This document shows positions 36,445 to 47,500 of a DNA stretch of 64,000 nt, one piece after another. The notes under the pieces were generated by a model, which saw only the letters and a program-made list of their open reading frames with translations, had not been told where the DNA came from and did no database searches. Source of the DNA: Meconema thalassinum (Eukaryota > Arthropoda > Insecta > Orthoptera > Tettigoniidae); assembly GCA_946902985.2 (NCBI GenBank), contig OX336388.2, forward strand, positions 130,574,346 through 130,638,345, given 5' to 3'. A program made the position numbers and the translations under genes. The first letter of the stretch is position 1, and each line of letters opens with the position of its first letter.

Positions 36445-39400
36445 CATCATTAAAACATTTTTTTTAAAAATTCTGAACATGTTTTAAACAGTGTAATAAA
36501 ATGCTGTACTTTTAGTACTTAAATATAAATACTTTAGAGATCATCTTGACCAGAGTTGTATGGTAAGTAATAAACCAATGTTTACAACTGAAACTCAGCC
36601 AGCAGGGAAATTTAGTTACCAGCTAGGAATTTTGGCTGCCATGTTCGAAGTTTTGTCACTGACAGTGCTGCCAATATGGGGAAAATGAGGGATGAATTGG
36701 CAAAAAAAGATATCAAAGAAGTGAAAACTTATGCTTGTTCAGCTCACCTGCTTAATCTGTTAGCACATGACTTGGAGGTGGTTGGCATTACAGAAAATGT
36801 TAAACAAATTATTAAATACCGGTACTTCTGGAACACTCACTTTGCAGCAGCCAAGTACAAACAGGCTGGCGGAACAGCTCTTGCTCTTCCTACGGATGTA
36901 CGCTGGAATTCTTTAGCTGACTCTATAGAGTCCTATTTGGGTAACTGGCATATTATTGTCAAAGTCTGCACTAAAAATCGAAGTGCCATTGAACCAATTA
37001 TAAGTGCAAAGGTAAATTATATCAATATGAAACAAAATGTTCAAGACTATCTCAAAAAACTTAAGACTGCATCAGTCTCATTAGATAAGATGCAGTGTGA
37101 TGACTGTACCATTGGGGAAGCAGTAGAGGTTTGTCTTGACCTGCTCAATTTATTCAAAAATGAAAACAGTCCCAATAACTTAAAGAAATTCATGAAACGA
37201 TTTAACACCGCTGTAACTGATACCCATCTCCTTGCCAATCTCATGGATCCACACTATCAAGGACAGAGACTGAGTGAAGAACAATATCATTCTGCTATGG
37301 AGTATGTTGAAGTTTACCACCCATATGCAATGCCTGACCTGATTAAGTACAAAGCAAAATATTCACTCTTCAAGGAATACCTGTTTGGTCCTGCAATACT
37401 AAAAGAAATCAAACCCCTGACATGGTGGGTGGCACTGCAGAATAACATTCATCACACAACTTCAGGCCTAGCACATCAGCTGCATAGTGCAGTTGCTTCA
37501 TCACCTGGGATAGAACGTCTTTTCACCACTTTTGGGTTTGTGCATAGCAAAGTCTGAACTCAACAAGAAACCTGTTGAATAAAGACAAAATGGCAGTGAC
37601 ATTTGGATTTATAATATTTTAAATACATCCCTATATTTTCTGATGGATGTTCGCTTGCAAAATTTTTTAACAAGGACATCAAAACCATTACAAAATCACT
37701 CTATAAACTTCCAGTTTCCAGTTCCCTGGGTCGGGTTGCGAATCAAGGACCTCCACAGTTGTCTATCCCTCCACCATTCATTTCCTTCTTTCAATACTTC
37801 TTTTTCTTTTACTCCTCTCTTCTCTATGCTTTCCTCCACCTCTTTCTGGGCCTACCTCGTGGTCTTCTTCCTGGTATTTTCTCCATAAATATTATTTTTG
37901 GTACCCTATATTCTTCCATTCTCATCATATGTCCGTACCACTTCAGCTTACTGGTCTCTATCTTGTCTTGCAGTTTTGAGAACCCAGTTCTCTCCCCAAT
38001 GTCCACATTTCTGATTTTATCCCTCCGTGTCTTCCTAATTATTCCTCTAAGGAACATCATCTAGGCTGCTTGGATTAGGCTTTCATCACGTGTTGTTGTG
38101 GTCCAAGTACCTGCTGCATATGTCAAAATTGGTGTGTAATACATTGAGAATACAACTTTCTTGTATTTTTCTGGGACTTCCTGGTTCCATACTGTACAGC
38201 CCCGGGGGAGGGGGGGGCAGTACCCCTGAAAGCCACCCCCCATCCTTCACTAAAACCACCCCAACTGGCAACATCATAAGACCAGAACATTATCTTTACA
38301 CAGCAAGAGGCGGCCACCCAGCTCGGGAGGTTAGCCAACCACTTGCAACACATACATAAACATCTATACCAACAACTATCTGGGGCAGCTACGGTGACGT
38401 AATGCTGACCATGCAGCACCTAAAACTATAAGAATGGAGTCCTAACTAGGAGCCATTATCTGTTATACAGTGTGCGTCGCCGGCGGCCCTAGCCAACGTC
38501 TGTTCCTGCTACATCAGGTGAGATTCAGCAAAGTGCTCAGACTTCTTTATTTTGTACACACCTACCCCCAAACTTGTACGCACTAGTTGTATTTTACATT
38601 TGCCTAAGACTTCCCAAGAGGGACTTACAAATTCACACTCGCTGACCAATAAACACATGGTCAGTAAATTACGCTTGCATTGATAATTACACTCCTCTTC
38701 ACATCCTCATACCCTTCCTGACCTTCGTCACGATTGTCCGAGACCGTAGTAGCCAGTAATTGCTTGGTCAGACTCCATTGTGCTTCCCGCACGCGACTCG
38801 ACTACATAACGTCGAGCCGCTGACATAAGCACGCCTATTGTATTATTCATCCCATCCAGCTGGCAGACCAGTATGGTAGCCTGCATTTAGAGGTCCATCC
38901 CCTAATAAACACTTGCATCTTTGCAGGAACACCCCCTATCGTTTAAGCACTAAACAACACACTACACTAGTAAGCTCTCCCAGCTACGGGAAGCTGCTAT
39001 CATTTAGGAACAACCTTCCAAATTAGCACAGTGACACAAGTGTTTTATCCCAAACTACCCCCCAACTAAGGGATCTAAAACAATACTAAACCTCTCACAT
39101 ACAGTACATAAATTGAATTCTAGAAGAGGAAAAGATACCAGACAAATGAAGAGGTGATGGTCCCCATTTACAAAAGGAGGGGTGATGTGCTGGACCTAAT
39201 AGCTGAAAACAAAAAACAAAAACTTATTGTACAATTAAGGAAAGCTACACACTTTTCTAGCTGTCCTCGTGCTGTCTTGCTCAGTAGGTCCATCTTGGTG
39301 AGTACGTTAACGTGGGGAAGCTCCAGGTTCACCATCACACTGAGTGCAGCCATCGTCCCTGACAAGAACTTGGCAGCATCCACCATGAACTGTGAGTCCA

Positions 39401-40991
39401 AAATAAACACAGCACAGATTCTAAAGTTCCACCGCTCCAATAGCTGGACGAGCTGCTTCATCACCGTCATGTGTGTGTACAGTTCGATCTGTCCCGGGCA
39501 GTCAAACAGAATGTAGTCCTCGTCGACATCATTACCTAGCTGCTCCTCTAACCATTCCGCATTCTCCACCAAATATCTATAAAGAGAGGACAAAATATTC
39601 ATTCAATCATTTATTTATTGCTACAACAGAGCAATCCCCAATTGCAGCAATGAATAGACAGCTTAACAGAGTTTAGTTTAGCTTAAGATAGTTTCAGTGT
39701 AGTCAATGACGGCACTGACGACGTATGGACATAGATATTCATTTGTTTGATGAAGTGCCTACATTTTTTTTTTTATGTTGGTATGAGATTTAAAACAGTG
39801 TGGTCACATTTGTTCACGTCCAATGGTAATTCTAGGAACATTATCAATTGAAATTACTTCAATTGTTACTGATGCGCACACATTACAGTTGCCAACATGC
39901 CAACAATTGGTACGAATAAAAATTATTGATGCGTGAGTACTCCCGCCGTGTGCGACAGAAACCAGGGGTGTAGGGTATATATTCTCTATCTAATAAATAT
40001 TGGTCTAAGCAAAATGCATTGGTCTGGATAAAGATTATTGGGCAACACTGCATGTTGGTATGAGATTTAAAACAGTGTAGGGCCTATGGTCACATTTGTT
40101 CACGTCGAACGGTGTGTGAGGATTGGTGGCAAGTTATGAATGTTGAATGAGCCAGAAACAAAAAAAAACATATTTACGTAATTTATCACATAGGCTAGCC
40201 TTATTTCCAGTGCACTAGTGATAATGGACAGTAATTTCAATTGGTAATGTCCCATAGAATATAGGCCTACAAGGTATACAAATCATATGTTATCCATATT
40301 AACGAAGTATGAGTATCCAAAGACAGATTCTCCCCCCATGCAGTTTTAATACTTACTCCATACAAAACACTAATCCACCATTTGGTCCAAATCTCAACTC
40401 CTGGTCTTCCATAGCATCATCCAAGTGGATAAGTTCTCGAATATCCACCAGTGGTTGGTAATCAAAATACTCTGCCGCAGGGTCAAGATTGACAACGTCG
40501 ATCCGTTTTTGTTCATCTGAAGCATGCTTGACTAATGTCGAGCAGTATGTTGACTGAAAAAGTTAAACAGATTATTGAAACATTGTGGTGTTTGAAGCCA
40601 TTTTTTCAGTGTTGCCTTAGTAAACAAGAGTTTAGTGCTTTTCAGTCGGTCAACATGAATGTACCCAAAAGAGATGGGTTATGCCCTAATCCTGAAATAA
40701 ATTACATGAGATTAATAAAACACTAGGATGACCAGTTTCGATCGTCAAGCGATCATCATCAGATCCATTACACTTAGGCTACAAAATCTATGTTTGAAAT
40801 ACAGGTGAAAATATTTACAATATGTACAATTATTTAGTTGCAGATTATTGAAAGTTTTCCGACAACAAAAATGTTAAACCTAACAAGAGCCACTAAACAT
40901 AAATAAACAAGTACCGTGCACAGTGAGGTTATTTGAAACTTCATACCTTCCCACTTCCAGCCGGTCCCATTACAAGCTGAGCGAATCTCAT
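32352..40991 (-). CDS. GPN3: GPN-loop GTPase 3, four coding exons
   Basis: Coding exons 40991-40947, 40553-40357, 39576-39253 and 32631-32352 join with GT-AG borders to an intact 281-residue protein (human GPN3 is 284). The GTPase works with GPN1 in RNA polymerase II assembly and nuclear import. P-loop GPAGSGKS is at residues 9-16 across the first splice; NLDPAAE at 37-43; the GPN motif (FGPNGG) at 70-75; FDCPGQIE at 105-112; TKMD at 174-177. The C-terminus is acidic (DAEDEEDQ). The ATG at 40991 begins [12 protein letters not shown], matching the family start. Intron 3 is 6.6 kb and holds LINEs, a mariner and a hAT; introns 1 and 2 are 393 and 780 bp. ARPC3 starts 515 bp away on the other strand. 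Confidence 0.95.
33025..34385 (-). pseudogene. LINE (RT plus C-terminal tail) in GPN3 intron 3
   Basis: Minus-strand pieces in order: [18 protein letters not shown] and [13 protein letters not shown] (motif A) at 34339-33989, then [14 protein letters not shown] (motif C) at 33884-33564, then the tail [14 protein letters not shown] ... [14 protein letters not shown] at 33440-33090. Motif B region and the joins are broken by frameshifts. The 3' end carries a (GAT)n tract (33031-33046), the sort of simple repeat that ends some LINEs. No endonuclease, so 5'-truncated. It lies in sense with GPN3 but inside the intron. Confidence 0.85.
34386..34655. repeat. Repeat relic hosting the mariner
   Basis: 34500-34590 inverted resembles 45222-45320, and 34611-34654 matches 40218-40261, so the mariner landed in an older dispersed repeat. 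Confidence 0.55.
34656..35970 (+). mobile_element. Mariner-type element, DD37D, with TA duplication
   Basis: Ends are CCTAGTCTAGCCATAAATA... and the inverted TATTTATGGCTAGACTAGG, near-perfect terminal repeats of about 30 bp, with TA on both sides (34654-34655, 35971-35972). Length 1315 bp. The transposase is broken (34806-35850). A related repeat copy at 40218-40300 lacks the element and approximates the empty site. Confidence 0.93.
34806..35850 (+). pseudogene. DD37D mariner transposase, broken
   Basis: From [19 protein letters not shown] (helix-turn-helix) through [12 protein letters not shown] with the first Asp, then [15 protein letters not shown] (the Q codon is TAA) with the second Asp, then [12 protein letters not shown] with the third. 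Between second and third Asp there are 37 residues, which is the DD37D (maT-like) signature rather than DD34D. Stops: TGA near 34939, TAG after GESFNL at 35295, TAA before DSAQAH. A frameshift lies at the A-run 35443-35452. Inactive. Confidence 0.9.
35996..36290 (-). pseudogene. LINE C-terminal tail fragment
   Basis: Minus-strand reading [31 protein letters not shown] and [10 protein letters not shown] is the terminal part of an endonuclease-RT LINE. Severely 5' truncated. Confidence 0.75.
36416..36444. repeat. A-run
   Basis: Nearly 30 consecutive A, possibly a retroelement tail or simple tract; length is prone to assembly error. Confidence 0.9.
36640..37600 (+). pseudogene. hAT transposase fragment (DUF659-type) in GPN3 intron 3
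   Basis: An open 293-codon frame, extended upstream by VTDSAANM, has [35 protein letters not shown], and the dimerisation tail [19 protein letters not shown]. These are typical of the C-terminal two-thirds of hAT transposases. The N-terminal zinc finger and first catalytic region are absent, and a stop follows VHSKV where the family continues (LRN-like). It is antisense to GPN3. A long open frame is notable, but no host-gene features support domestication. Confidence 0.8.
37650..38195 (-). pseudogene. LINE C-terminal fragment
   Basis: Minus strand: [19 protein letters not shown], then a stop (TAG at 38061), then [29 protein letters not shown] and [13 protein letters not shown]. Tail of an endonuclease-RT LINE. 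Its upstream part stops abruptly at about 38195. Confidence 0.8.
38196..39110. other. Non-coding block in GPN3 intron 3, possible solo LTR
   Basis: Begins TGTACAGCCCCGGGGGAGG directly where the LINE stops, preceded by CATAC; CATAC recurs at about 39097. A solo LTR with a 5-bp duplication is possible but the end does not show a clean CA. No coding signal. Confidence 0.3.
39112..39195 (+). pseudogene. Small LINE RT fragment
   Basis: [13 protein letters not shown] (39157 onward) matches the 'VPIYK.KGDV' segment at the start of LINE RT domains. It ends about 60 bp before GPN3 exon 3 (antisense). Confidence 0.5.
39253..39576 (-). CDS. GPN3: GPN3 coding exon 3
   Basis: Starts by completing Glu81; ends with a split codon (AA) at donor GTGTGTAG. 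Contains DCPGQ and TKMD. The antisense ORF at 39154-39516 is a shadow of this exon. Confidence 0.93.
39700..40300. repeat. Dispersed repeat family 3 in GPN3 intron 2
   Basis: Holds the phrases ATTGGTCTGGATAAAGATTATT and a GTGCG(A/T)GACA(G/A)AAACCAGGGG(T) region, also at 42980-43300 and 44815-45240. An internal direct repeat (TGTTGGTATGAGATTTAAAACAGTGT) is at 39777 and 40054. The 40218-40300 part matches both flanks of the mariner at 34656. Confidence 0.7.
40357..40553 (-). CDS. GPN3: GPN3 coding exon 2
   Basis: Residues 16-81 (last codon split after GA). Acceptor TTTTCAG, donor GTAAGT. Contains the GPN motif. Confidence 0.93.
40560..40850 (-). mobile_element. Repeat family 2 copy with hammerhead-like core (GPN3 intron 1)
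   Basis: Minus-strand sense carries the hammerhead-like core (40726-40766) followed by TTCAGGATTAGGGCATAACC, GTTGACCGACTGAAAAG and AAGGCAACACTGAAAAAATG. The same tail is found in inverted pairs at 24.2-25.3 kb and 31.1-31.6 kb. Class is probably Penelope-like, by its inverted-pair habit and ribozyme; no RT is present. Confidence 0.55.
40726..40766 (-). ncRNA. Hammerhead-ribozyme-like motif, family 2
   Basis: Minus strand: GGAU, CUGAUGA (40762-40756), one U, GAUCG-CUUGA-CGAUC hairpin, GAAA (40739-40736), ACUGGU, cleavage base C, AUCC. Stem I GGAU/AUCC and stem II GAUCG/CGAUC are perfect; ACUGGU can pair with itself using a G-U pair, implying a dimeric form. Within GPN3 intron 1, in the sense strand. 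Confidence 0.65.
40947..40991 (-). CDS. GPN3: GPN3 coding exon 1
   Basis: Residues 1-15, ending GPAGSGK; donor GTATGA. Confidence 0.93.
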
Positions 40992-41506
40992 AATTACCCC
41001 GTGAGCTGTACACTTTTATTTTTTATAGCGTTATTCGTTAACAAAATAAATCACATTCAAACGTAATAACATTTCTGACATGCTGCACGGTGGATTCAAC
41101 AACAACAACAAAACATAACACGCTCGTTGTCTTTTGTTGTTCACATGACAACCAACCACGAGATGGCGAAATACACAATTTCTTTACCTTTCATTAACCT
41201 TCGGAAATGCGGTATTATCCTCGATATTGGATTTATTATATGATAAGAATTAGAAGCATGCAGTTATATGGAACTTGGATAATAATTATAACAGTAAACA
41301 CTGACTCATTTGAATACAATTTCTGTAGGCAAATTTACCTACCTCAGCAACATTGAGAATCAAATCATATCCTCTTTGAATCTAATCGAGAAGGCTGTGA
41401 ATCATAGGGCGTATTGCGTGAAGCACAGGTGAAACAGGAAGCCGACAATAAATCTTGTCTGTTTTTGTTAAGATACTGCATTTTCTTGACTTATTCCAAT
41501 TACATA
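40992..41506. promoter_or_regulatory. Divergent promoter region of GPN3 and ARPC3
   Basis: Only 515 bp separate the two start codons, so both 5' UTRs and promoters must lie here or overlap. No TATA box is placed convincingly. CGAGATGGCG at about 41158 resembles a YY1-type site (AAnATGGC), common in housekeeping promoters. The first non-coding exon borders cannot be set from sequence. Confidence 0.7.
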
Positions 41507-41512
41507 ATGCCG
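41507..41512 (+). CDS. ARPC3: ARPC3 coding exon 1 (six coding bases)
   Basis: ATG CCG followed by GTAATA. Chosen because Met-Pro precedes AYHS in ARPC3 proteins and phase is preserved. Confidence 0.85.
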
Positions 41513-44500
41513 GTAATATTCTATGCTTTTAATAACATTACTTTTCTATCAACGTGTAATATGGTATAGTATTATAAACTTGGACTTATGTTAAATTTCA
41601 AGTTGACGTTTAGGTTAAGTCGTACTGATTATAATATAAATCTTTTCTTTTCAGGCTTATCACTCTAATTTTACGGAGTATAATCAAGTCGTTGGAAATA
41701 TGGCTATACTGCCATTCCGAACGCAGTTTAGAGGTCCTGCTCCAAGTTTTAGCAAGGACTTTGACATCGTAGATGAAGCTGTGTATTTCTTCAAGGCAAA
41801 TGTTTTCTTTAGGACGTACGAAATAAAGGTACAGTATTTAGCTTTACGTTCATAAACTACCATTGGACACGTAGGCCTAAGCCAATATTGCAGTAGCTGT
41901 ACATGTTAATGCGCAAGGCCATCTGGTCACATGGGAAAGAAGTGGGATCAAAACCACCATTCTTAAAATTATTTTCTGTGTTTTCACATTTTCCACTCCA
42001 GGTAAATATCATGAAGAGGTACCTTCTGATAGGTCATGGTCATTTCCTTCCAAATCCTTGACCAATTGCATTCATTTATTCATCTTCATTGAGGGCATAT
42101 AACTGTGATATCCCACACTTTAAAATAACAATCACTATCCTCTGATCTACAAAAGATAAACGGTGAAAGATGTCATCCGCTTGAAGGGTGAGGTGAGGAG
42201 TGGAGACGAGAGGGGTAATAGTCTCCATGGCATCAGCGAGCAGTGTTGCAATGTTTGCCGACACAGCGGTGAGCACATGGTTTGACTCGGTGTTCTACTG
42301 TGCCTTGACTCGTCACGGTCATTAGACCGCCAGGCAGGGGGGCTAACTTTCCCAGTATTTGTGTCTTCCTGCAAGCCTCTTGGAATATTATGAGTCATGA
42401 TCTGCCTCAGTGGCAACGCAGCATTTCCCCACGTGCTAGCTTTGACAGCTGTCAGCGATCATTATTGATAATACTGCTATGGAAATTTGAAATGGAAGTC
42501 TATGAAAGCTGCCAGTCTTATGGTACAGTTCAATCACTTTCCTCGTTAACGAGCAGCTCGCCTTTGAAACCTAACTGGGCGGATATGTTTTCATTCCATG
42601 TCTGTGGGAAGCCATGGCTTTCTCAGCACAAGGCGCACTGTTGTCAACTCTCCACCGTAACTACCGAGAGCAAGCAGTGAGAGGGACAGAGCTGCGTGCA
42701 GCTGTGTAACACTGGACACCTGACACACGAGCTGGCCGCCAGAACCGTACACTGGCGTCCACGTGGAGTGATAAAGGAAGCATACTATTGGTCAGCAGTG
42801 AACAATAGTTATTGTCGGCACGTGCTACTGCCTTACATTTGAGTTGCCGCTCGTTAATGAGGAACTATAGTTGCAGGTGATGCAACTGCAAATGTTACAT
42901 GGATACCGTATGCAAGATCATGTATTAATTCTTGCCTTGAACTAATCCTGGTTTTTACATTTGTACCTGGCAGATTATTGAAAATATATGATTCACATAC
43001 CTTTCTGGGAGTCATTAAGAATTAAAAATACTGCTTATCATCACTGCTGCACCGGAAATATTTGTTATATTACGTAAATAAATGTTTATTCGAGGACGGC
43101 AGCCATGTTTCAGGTGCACACATTGATATGGCAAGACCATTGTCCTGGATAAAGATTATTTATGCGTGACTTTCCTCACTGTACGTGACACAAACCTGGG
43201 GTGTTTCGCTATCTAACAATTATTGGTCTGGATTAAAATATTGGGCTATGCAAAATCCATTGCTTTGGATGACAATTATTGATGCGTTATGATATTCGTG
43301 ATTGTTAATTCGCAACTCGCACAATCCATGTCTAACTTAAGACTGGAACTTGGCACAGTTTCACAATAACTTGGCAGCGCTTTTTTTGTTTTACGATGCC
43401 GGATATGAAATAGTACCGAATGCGTGGGGATGGCAATAATGTACTTGTTACTAAATCAGGCGTATAATGGCGGATTCAGCTGGAATGTCATCTATATAAG
43501 TTATTATATTGGCTTTCACAGCCAGTGAATTAAAACTCTGCAATTATTCTAGGTTTGTGCCGTGTCTTGTGTGGGGTTTCGCCTAGGACACCAAGCTGGC
43601 TCATTAGCGGGCTCTTGGTGTCCCCGCCCTTACCCCCACAGGAGTAGCGAACCGTGCGTTACCTCCCTTTATATTAGGTGCAACTGCACCTCTTTACTGC
43701 GAGAACTAAAAGCTCAAGCAGCCTTAACCTCCTTATGAAGGCTTTCAAAAAGATGGTATATTGGCTTTCACGGCCAGTGAATTAAAACTCAGCAATTCTT
43801 CTAGGTTTGTGCCATGTCTTGTGTGGGGTTTCGCCGAGGACATCAAGCTGGCTCATTAGCGGGCTCTTGGTTTCCCCGCCCGGACCCCCACTGGAGTAGC
43901 AAACTGTGTGCTACCTCCCTCTATATTAGGTGCAATTGCACCCCTTTACTGTGAGAACTAAAGCTCAAGCAGCATTAACCTCCCTATGAAGGCTTCCAAA
44001 AAGATGGTATATTGGCCTTCACTTTCAGGTCCGTTCTTACAATCTCCGGTTAAATCTTTACTGGCACTTTTACGGCAAGTTTACTGGATCTTGATTCTTA
44101 CAATACCCGGTTAGCGACAATCTGACAGTAAAATAAGCATTAACCGGCAGTGAACTTTACTGGAGGATTCTCCTCCCGTAAACTGCCTTACTGCCAGATT
44201 TTCTATTATAATCTCAACGCCAGCTGATTACATACAACGTCAATGTGCCTAGAATTATCTGTAATTTCATGGGTTTCGTAAATGCTGATGCTGTTCAAAG
44301 GAGGAGACGAAAAGTAACGAAAAGAGTATAAGAATCGAAGTGATTATTATGAGCAGTTAGATGATCAAGACTTATTTAGACTATTCCGTTTGACGAAGCT
44401 TTTCGTCTTGAGGCCTTTATTTGTCTCATTTCGAGATAATATTGTCCTTCCATATCTAATATTTCTCTTTTTAATCGTAACTTAACAAACAGATTGCGCC

Positions 44501-47500
44501 AAGAACACAGATCAAGATCAAGGAATAGGGTATAAAATATATATTTATTATTTACTCCCTGATGCAGATCCACTCATGCCAACTAGTGCGAGGTTTCAAG
44601 AAATCTGCAAATCGAACCAGAAATATGTACCAACTGTTGAAAATTATGTGCAGATCTGCTAACCTACCGTAAACATTAACCGGAACATGGTAAGAAGGAT
44701 CGAATGTTTACCGGGACTTTATTCCGACCATAAAGCCAACTGTCAGTTAGAGTTTACTGTCACTTTACTGGAGATTGTAAGAATGGGCCTCACTGTCATT
44801 TACCACTAATACACCAGGAATATGTGCTAAATTACGTAATTGTGTTTTTATTTATTACTCATTTAACGACGGCAGCTATGTTTGTCAGCGCATGAGGTCT
44901 GTTCAACTGTTAACAAGGCGCACTCATTGACGTCACTCCAGTTGCCAACATGTGGGATACTAAATACACTGCACAGGTCTGGACTGAGTAAAGATTAATG
45001 ATGTGAGAGTTTCCCACTGTGCGTGACAAAAACCAGGGGTATATATACATATGGCTAACGCAGTGGGCCGCGCTACCTAATAATTATTGGTCTAGGCAAA
45101 AGCCATTGGTCTGGATTTAACCAATTTTTCAGTCATACCGGAAGCGCGTAGTGGGTAATACTGTTTTGACGATAATTCACGTGTATAATGGCAGATACAG
45201 CTGGAATTTTACTGTATAAGTCGTAATCTTAAAAGGGGAAGGTGGGTGGATTATGGACAGCAGAGGAGTAAACATCTATCACTACCTCCTGGCCATTGGC
45301 TACATTAATAAACGTATTTCCTGATTTATATTCCATCACTAGAAAAGGTATTTAGGCTAATTTTGATATTTAAGAAAATGTTATCGTACGATGATGCCTC
45401 TTTGATTGTTAGTTTTTTTTCCCCCAGGATTTGGCCTTCTCCAGTCTTACAGAGTTGTCTTGGCTAGAGGAAGCGATGTGCATGTCTGGTTAACCAACAG
45501 CCACGCTCCAGCAAAAAACTCACCCTGTGCAAAGCCTATATGCTTGTATTCAAGCATGGAGAGTGATAAGTAAACTAGGGTATTTGCTTTTTGTTACAGA
45601 GTGAAGCAGACCGTGTGCTCATCTACATCACCTTGTATATAACAGAGTGCCTCAAGAGACTACAGAAGTGTAGTAACAAAAACCAAGGCATGCAAGAAAT
45701 GTATAGTCTTGCCATTTCCAAGTTCGATATTCCTGGTGAATCAGGCTTCCCTCTCAACTCTGTGTACGCCAGACCCGCCAATCCTACAGAAGCTGGTATG
45801 TTAAAATTAAGTGAATACACCTTGGGGTGTAATTACACCTGTGTGAAGCTAAATTATAGGTTAAATATTTGAGGGGTATGTGCCTGTTCAAGACATGTGG
45901 ACCCCGGGCAATACTTAGCATCACAGGTAGGTATAGCCTCGGCTGGGTGGCGCCCACAGCGATGGCCCTCGTTCAGAGTAGGCAGTATTCGGGGAGGATG
46001 ATTATGGGAGCATTTGGTAGACCTTCCACAATTCATATAAGTACCCATCTTTCAACTCATTATTAGTAGTCAAACACTGTTTCTGTATGACGAAGTCCTA
46101 ACTTTTCACCATCCTCTCAGCAGAGTACTCGTAGCTCACTTCTGCATATTGCTTAAGTGTATCACTTCATTACCTTCAGAGATAGCTTGCCACAGTGGGT
46201 GAGTGGTCAACGTGTCGGTCTACTAACCCCAAGCTTGCAGGTTCGCTCCTGGCCGTGGTAAGGGATTTTTTTTGGAAGGCTGCAAATATTACGACACACA
46301 TGTCATACAATATTGGCATGTCAAAGAACCCATTTGAATTCGGTAGGCCATGTTCATAATGGTAAAATTAATCTCGGGAGTTTCCGCCAACTCAAAGTTC
46401 CTCATTTCTCTACTAGAAAGCGCTATAGTGTTCAAGGAGCTTAGATATCTAACCTCCTTGGCTTTCATAGTGCTTCAAGGAACAACGAAATTCGACATGC
46501 AAGCAATCCTTTGGATGTCAAATAACAAAGCTTGCACCCGGCACCCGAAGCCATACAATATTATTATCCCTCCCTATATTATTCTGCTAAGGTCCCATTC
46601 CAGTTTTGTACGGAAAATAAGGTCCCATTAACACCAACCTACACATATGGGGTACATACAGGTTCAGCATAACCCAATGCATAAGCGAAACGCACTCGCT
46701 TACACTTTAAATGCCTCACAATTAAATAAATACCTTTGAACATGTATATTTACAATGAAATAATGAAAGAATGCAACACGGTAACCATGATAACAGAATC
46801 TCACAGGTCATCTATTTCTGTAAGACTCAATGCAATTCCAATTATTACATTACTGTGAAAGTTTCCAGACGGTTATAAGGTTATCACTGATCCAAATTAA
46901 GCTGTTGTTGTTGTTTGAGTCCTCAGTATTTTGACAGGTTTGATGCAGCTCTCCATGCCTCCCTGTCCTGAGCTAATCGTTTCATCTCTACATAGCTACC
47001 ACACCCTACATCCGAGACAATCTGTTTAACATTATTCTAACCTTGGTCTACCCCTACAGTACTTGTCCTCAACCCTTCCTTCCATAACTAAGCTTGCTAT
47101 TCCTGGGTGTCTTAGTATATGTCCTACCAACCTATCTCTTCTCTTCATTAGCAGTCGCCAGAAACATCTCTCCTCTCCCACTAGTCTCAATACCTCTTCG
47201 TTTGTAACTCTATCTGCCCATCTGATCTTCATCATTCTCCTGTAACACCACATTTCAAACGCTTCAATTCTCCTCTTTTCTGCTGCACCAATAGTCCAAG
47301 TTTCACTTCCATAGAGTGCCACGCTCAAGACAAAGGCCTTCAAAAATGTCTTCCTAATACCTTAATCTATATTCGATATCAACAGATTCCTTTTCTGTAG
47401 AAATGCTTTCCTTGCCTGAGCTAACCTACTTTTTATATCCTCTTTGCTTCGTCCATCACTGGTTATTTTGCTTCCTAAGTAACAGAATTCTCCTACTTTC

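Noticed and set aside
38196..39110. Certain solo LTR
   Set aside because: CATAC appears at both edges but the ends lack a clean TG...CA; kept only as a possibility.
39154..39516. 120-codon plus-strand ORF
   Set aside because: Mostly antisense to GPN3 exon 3; only its first codons are a LINE scrap.
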